This document shows positions 61,542 to 64,000 of a stretch of DNA of 64,000 nt, piece after piece. Source of the stretch: CAZPHU01 sp964419255. Its GTDB lineage: Bacteria; Fibrobacterota; Chitinivibrionia; Chitinivibrionales; CAYFVL01. The notes under the pieces were generated by a model. The model made no database searches, was not told the origin of the DNA, and saw only the letters and a program-made list of their open reading frames with translations. The first letter of the stretch is position 1. The number at the start of each line of letters is the position of its first letter. Both the position numbers and the translations under genes were made by a program. The DNA is taken from assembly GCA_964419255.1 (NCBI GenBank), contig CAYQOU010000001.1, positions 62,001 through 126,000 on the forward strand. Reading direction: 5' to 3'.

Positions 61542-62590
61542 AAGAACGCTTCTTTTTTAACACGTTCGATATCGCTTTTCATCATTATTTCGACCAGCTG
61601 TTCAAAGCTTGTTTTCGACTTCCAGCCCAGTTTTTCCCGCGCCTTTGTGGAGTCGCCCACGAGGAGGTTATCGGTTGTGGGACGATAGTAGCGCGGGTCG
61701 ATTTCAACGATGACACGTCCAGTTTTTCTGTCCCGCCCCTTCTCCTCCAGGCCTTCCCCCTCCCAAATAATATCAAATCCCGCGATACGGCAAGCCTGCT
61801 GGACAAAATCCCGGACTGAATGGGTGCGACCGGTGGCAATGACGTAATCGTCCGGATCATCTTTTTGCAGCATCCGCCACATCATCTCCACATAATCTTT
61901 TGCATACCCCCAGTCCCGTCGGGCCTCCAGGTTCCCCAGCCGCAGCGTTGATTGTATCCCGGCTCTGATCCGGGCTATCGAATAGGTGATCTTGCGGGTT
62001 ACGAAATTTTCTCCCCGGCGGGGGGATTCATGGTTGAAAAAGATTCCGTTGCTTGCATGCATTTTGTAGACCTCCCGGTAGTGGCGTACAATCCAGAACC
62101 CGTAGAGCTTGGCCACTCCATAGGTTGACTGGGGATGAAAAGGGGTGGTTTCATTTTGAGGAACCTGCTCGGCTCTGCCGAACAGCTCGGATGTGGAGGC
62201 CTGATAAAACCGGCACTCAGTACCCGAATAACGAATGCTTTCCAGGAGGCGAAGAACGCCGGTGGCGTCGATATCGGTTGTGTATTCCGGCTCCTCAAAG
62301 CTTACCCCGACGTGACTCTGAGCAGCAAGATTATAAACTTCCATCGGATTGGAAAGGGCTATGACCCGCTGCAGACTGCTGGTATCACTCAGATTGCCGT
62401 AATGAAGCTCGAATGTTTTGCCCTGGCGTTGAGCGCGGGCTCGTGACTGCTCGATCCGACTCCGATTAAACTGAGACGTTCTTCTGATCAACCCGTGAAC
62501 ATCATATCCCTTGTCGATCAACAGCTCCGCCAGATAAGAGCCATCCTGTCCATTTATCCCGGTAATCAAAGCAGATTTCCTCACGTACAT
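61538..62590 (-). CDS. gmd: GDP-mannose 4,6-dehydratase
   Basis: This 350-residue short-chain dehydrogenase-like enzyme converts GDP-mannose to GDP-4-keto-6-deoxymannose, the precursor of GDP-fucose, GDP-rhamnose and GDP-perosamine. Evidence is the NADP loop ALITGINGQDGSYLAELLID, the RRTSQFNRSRIE substrate segment, FYQASTSELFG, the catalytic Tyr-x3-Lys in STYGVAKLYGFW, and GIFFNHESPRRGENFVTRKI. ATG 62590 or GTG 62584 (with GGGAG at 8 nt) may be the start. No GDP-fucose synthase follows, so the product is open. Confidence 0.95.
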   Translation of the reverse strand: MYVRKSALITGINGQDGSYLAELLIDKGYDVHGLIRRTSQFNRSRIEQSRARAQRQGKTFELHYGNLSDTSSLQRVIALSNPMEVYNLAAQSHVGVSFEEPEYTTDIDATGVLRLLESIRYSGTECRFYQASTSELFGRAEQVPQNETTPFHPQSTYGVAKLYGFWIVRHYREVYKMHASNGIFFNHESPRRGENFVTRKITYSIARIRAGIQSTLRLGNLEARRDWGYAKDYVEMMWRMLQKDDPDDYVIATGRTHSVRDFVQQACRIAGFDIIWEGEGLEEKGRDRKTGRVIVEIDPRYYRPTTDNLLVGDSTKAREKLGWKSKTSFEQLVEIMMKSDIERVKKEAFL

Positions 62591-62675
62591 TCTCCCAGGC
62601 AACAAAAGAAAAGTTCATACCACCAATGCATCGCATGGGTGGCAGTGTGCTATCTGTCATGATTATATCATTCAG

Positions 62676-62762
62676 TTACATGAAGTTGATAAAAAGAAAC
62701 GTCAGGATTGCTATTCCGATATAGGCGGACCAACAGACTATATGAGGTAGATCAATATGCAT
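62676..62762 (-). CDS. 28-residue membrane peptide
   Basis: This short frame starts MHIDLPHIVCWSAYIGIAIL and ends TFLFINFM, a single hydrophobic helix. The ATG is preceded by AAAGGAGGCACAT, one of the strongest ribosome-binding sites in the window, and no other gene uses it. It lies 86 nt upstream of gmd on the same strand. It could be a small membrane-complex subunit or a leader peptide. I recognise no family; a chance frame is possible, but the Shine-Dalgarno and composition argue for a real gene. Confidence 0.5.
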   Translation of the reverse strand: MHIDLPHIVCWSAYIGIAILTFLFINFM

Positions 62763-62900
62763 ATGTGCCTCCTTTCATGTTTCAACAGCGGTAATCACAA
62801 GGAAACAGCAAAAAGCAAACCAAAGATATCCGCGCACACCTTGAAACGATTGTTTCGTGTCGATATAAAGCGTATGAAGTATTTTTAATCAGCTGATCTC

Positions 62901-62984
62901 CAAGCATCTGGAAGCCGGACTCGATTACTCGGCTACCCCGATCACATAAAACGCACATTGAGCAACTCATCCACTCAGTTTAGG
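62901..62984 (+). repeat. Right-part fragment of family-B repeat
   Basis: CAAGCATCTGGAAGCCGGAC TCGATTACTCGGCTACCCC is followed by CATTGAGCAACTCATCCACT CAGTTTAGG, matching the middle and right end of family B, including the GTTTAGG terminus seen in the copy at 48199. The left part is not recognisable. Confidence 0.65.
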
Positions 62985-63050
62985 ATAGAAAAACACCAGT
63001 ATTATGAAACGGCAAATCGGAAAGATCGAGTCAAAGCAGGGAAAAACAGC

Positions 63051-64000
63051 ATGTCTGTAATACAACCACTGAAAGCACTGTTGATGCTTATAACGTTTTA
63101 CCAGGCGGGTATCTGTGCATACGGAGAAGAATATGTTAGGATATCGCCGACGCATCGGTCAATCGTGTATACCGGGCGAGTGTATCAAAAAGACAGTGGC
63201 GAGATACTATTTGACTGGCCTGCCGTACAAATATCCGCCCGACTGAAGGCGACCTGGTGCAAAGCCCTGATATTCGGTGAAAACGATGCCTTCGATGTCT
63301 ATCTCGATGATAAACAGATTAAAACAATACGGCTTAATGGTAAAGATTCCAGTTTTGTTCTGTTCAAAGATATGCCGGATACCGCGCATACACTCAGGAT
63401 AATAAAACGCTTTGCCTCCTGGGATTCCAGGGTTACGTTTAAGGGACTTCTTCTGAACAGGGAAGCCGTCTTACTGGAGCCGGAGCCGCGTCCGAAGTTT
63501 CGGATAGAGCTTGTCGGCGGGTCGATTCTGAGCGGATTCGGCAATCAGTCGTGTTGTATCGATTGTGAATCGATCTCAGACTCTTCCAACAGTTCCTTAT
63601 CCTACGGGGCTTTTCTTGCCGATACACTCAATGCCGAGTACGCAATGATAGCCGTTTCGGGAAAGGGGCTGATTCGCGAATGGGCGAGCCCCTTTCAAAG
63701 CACGAAAATGCCCTTCGGGGCCTTTTATGACAGGACTGTACGATCGGATCCATCACTGCAATGGAATTTTGAAAACTGGGTTCCTCATCTGGTGATACTG
63801 CACCTGGGGGGAAACGATTTTTCCTCCAGGCCCCACCCAACAAAGCATCATTTTATCTCGGTGTATCGCTCTTTTATATTAAGAGTACAGTCTCACTATT
63901 CTGGATGTCGTATCGTATGTGTATCGTCGGCGAAGCAACCATTGCATACGTATGTAAAGGAGACGGTTGATGGGTTGAAAGCCGACGGCATGAAAAATAT
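63051..64000 (+). CDS. CE2-type SGNH carbohydrate esterase, truncated by the window end
   Basis: At least 316 residues are present, with no stop codon before base 64000. A signal peptide (LKALLMLITFYQAGICA) is followed by a beta-sandwich domain (about 25-150; ISARLKATWCKALIFGENDA, VYLDDKQIKTIRLNG) and then the SGNH hydrolase core. The core has block I ELVGGSILSGFGNQ, block II-like IAVSGKGLIREWASPF and block III LHLGGNDFSSRP. This two-domain layout is that of CE2 acetyl-xylan esterases, which deacetylate plant polysaccharides. Block I reads GGS instead of the usual GDS. The catalytic His/Asp region lies outside the window. Confidence 0.82.
   Translation, partial: MSVIQPLKALLMLITFYQAGICAYGEEYVRISPTHRSIVYTGRVYQKDSGEILFDWPAVQISARLKATWCKALIFGENDAFDVYLDDKQIKTIRLNGKDSSFVLFKDMPDTAHTLRIIKRFASWDSRVTFKGLLLNREAVLLEPEPRPKFRIELVGGSILSGFGNQSCCIDCESISDSSNSSLSYGAFLADTLNAEYAMIAVSGKGLIREWASPFQSTKMPFGAFYDRTVRSDPSLQWNFENWVPHLVILHLGGNDFSSRPHPTKHHFISVYRSFILRVQSHYSGCRIVCVSSAKQPLHTYVKETVDGLKADGMKN

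Noticed and set aside
1..64000. tRNA, rRNA or CRISPR loci
   Set aside because: No convincing TPsiC/acceptor arrangement, no 16S/23S/5S conserved blocks and no regularly spaced identical repeats with unique spacers were seen.

Overview
The window looks like chromosomal DNA of a Gram-negative bacterium. Lipid A synthesis (lpxK), an outer-membrane secretin, several lipoproteins and HflK/HflC all point that way. A short primary-type sigma-70, ribosomal protein Thx, a gingipain-type (C25) protease with a FlgD-like C-terminal domain and a CE2-type carbohydrate esterase together suggest the FCB group, most plausibly Fibrobacterota/Chitinivibrionia. That placement is inference from gene content and not a phylogenetic result. 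I found no rRNA, tRNA, CRISPR array, complete IS element or prophage.

Layout. 0.3-3.5 kb: a family-4 glycosyltransferase, pdxH, a beta-phosphoglucomutase-type HAD protein and a possible small secreted protein, followed by 600 bp of structured non-coding DNA. 4.1-12.7 kb (+): a type II secretion/type IV pilus-like operon (E, D, L/N, M/O, C/P, a large GspK-like protein, I, J) with no GspF, major pseudopilin or prepilin peptidase in the window. 12.7-23.8 kb (-): a tightly packed run prmC-lpxK-SH3 protein-SH3/DUF4388 protein-ruvX-secreted protein-C25 protease-rsmI, most junctions overlapping. 23.8-24.7 kb: an 870-bp gene-free stretch holding three dispersed repeats. 24.7-30.8 kb (+): hflK-hflC-HAD-giant TPR protein. 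31-36.4 kb (+): purD, a possible structured RNA with a strong terminator, and an isolated TssM/IcmF homologue.

37-41.7 kb (-): a complete sugar-type ABC importer preceded by a small membrane protein, divergent from an HspR-like MerR regulator across an inverted repeat. 42.3-48.2 kb: rpoD behind a sulfotransferase, a Gfo/Idh/MocA oxidoreductase, a second sulfotransferase and a cupin. 48.5-53.9 kb (-): an RNase-like beta-CASP protein, the tiny ribosomal protein gene thx, threonine aldolase, a LapA-like protein that may be frameshifted, a GluR0-type ligand-gated potassium channel, OsmC and a stand-alone Lrp ligand domain. 54-59.5 kb (-): sixA, ppk, ppx (polyphosphate/phosphohistidine metabolism) and a ROK kinase. 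59.8-64 kb: an extremely acidic Glu/Ala lipoprotein, a 12-Cys copper-storage-like protein, MgtC, gmd, a 28-residue membrane peptide and a truncated CE2 esterase.

The most distinctive structure not explained by genes is two families of short dispersed repeats. Family A (about five copies, all in + orientation) has a GC-rich hairpin, an AGCACG motif and a terminal CCGGTTCTGCCGG hairpin. Family B (about seven copies, some truncated) is MITE-like, with imperfect inverted ends and an internal hairpin whose stem changes in a compensating way. Copies overlap gene ends: a family-A copy supplies the last codons of the ROK kinase, and a family-B copy covers the upstream extension of the cupin reading frame.
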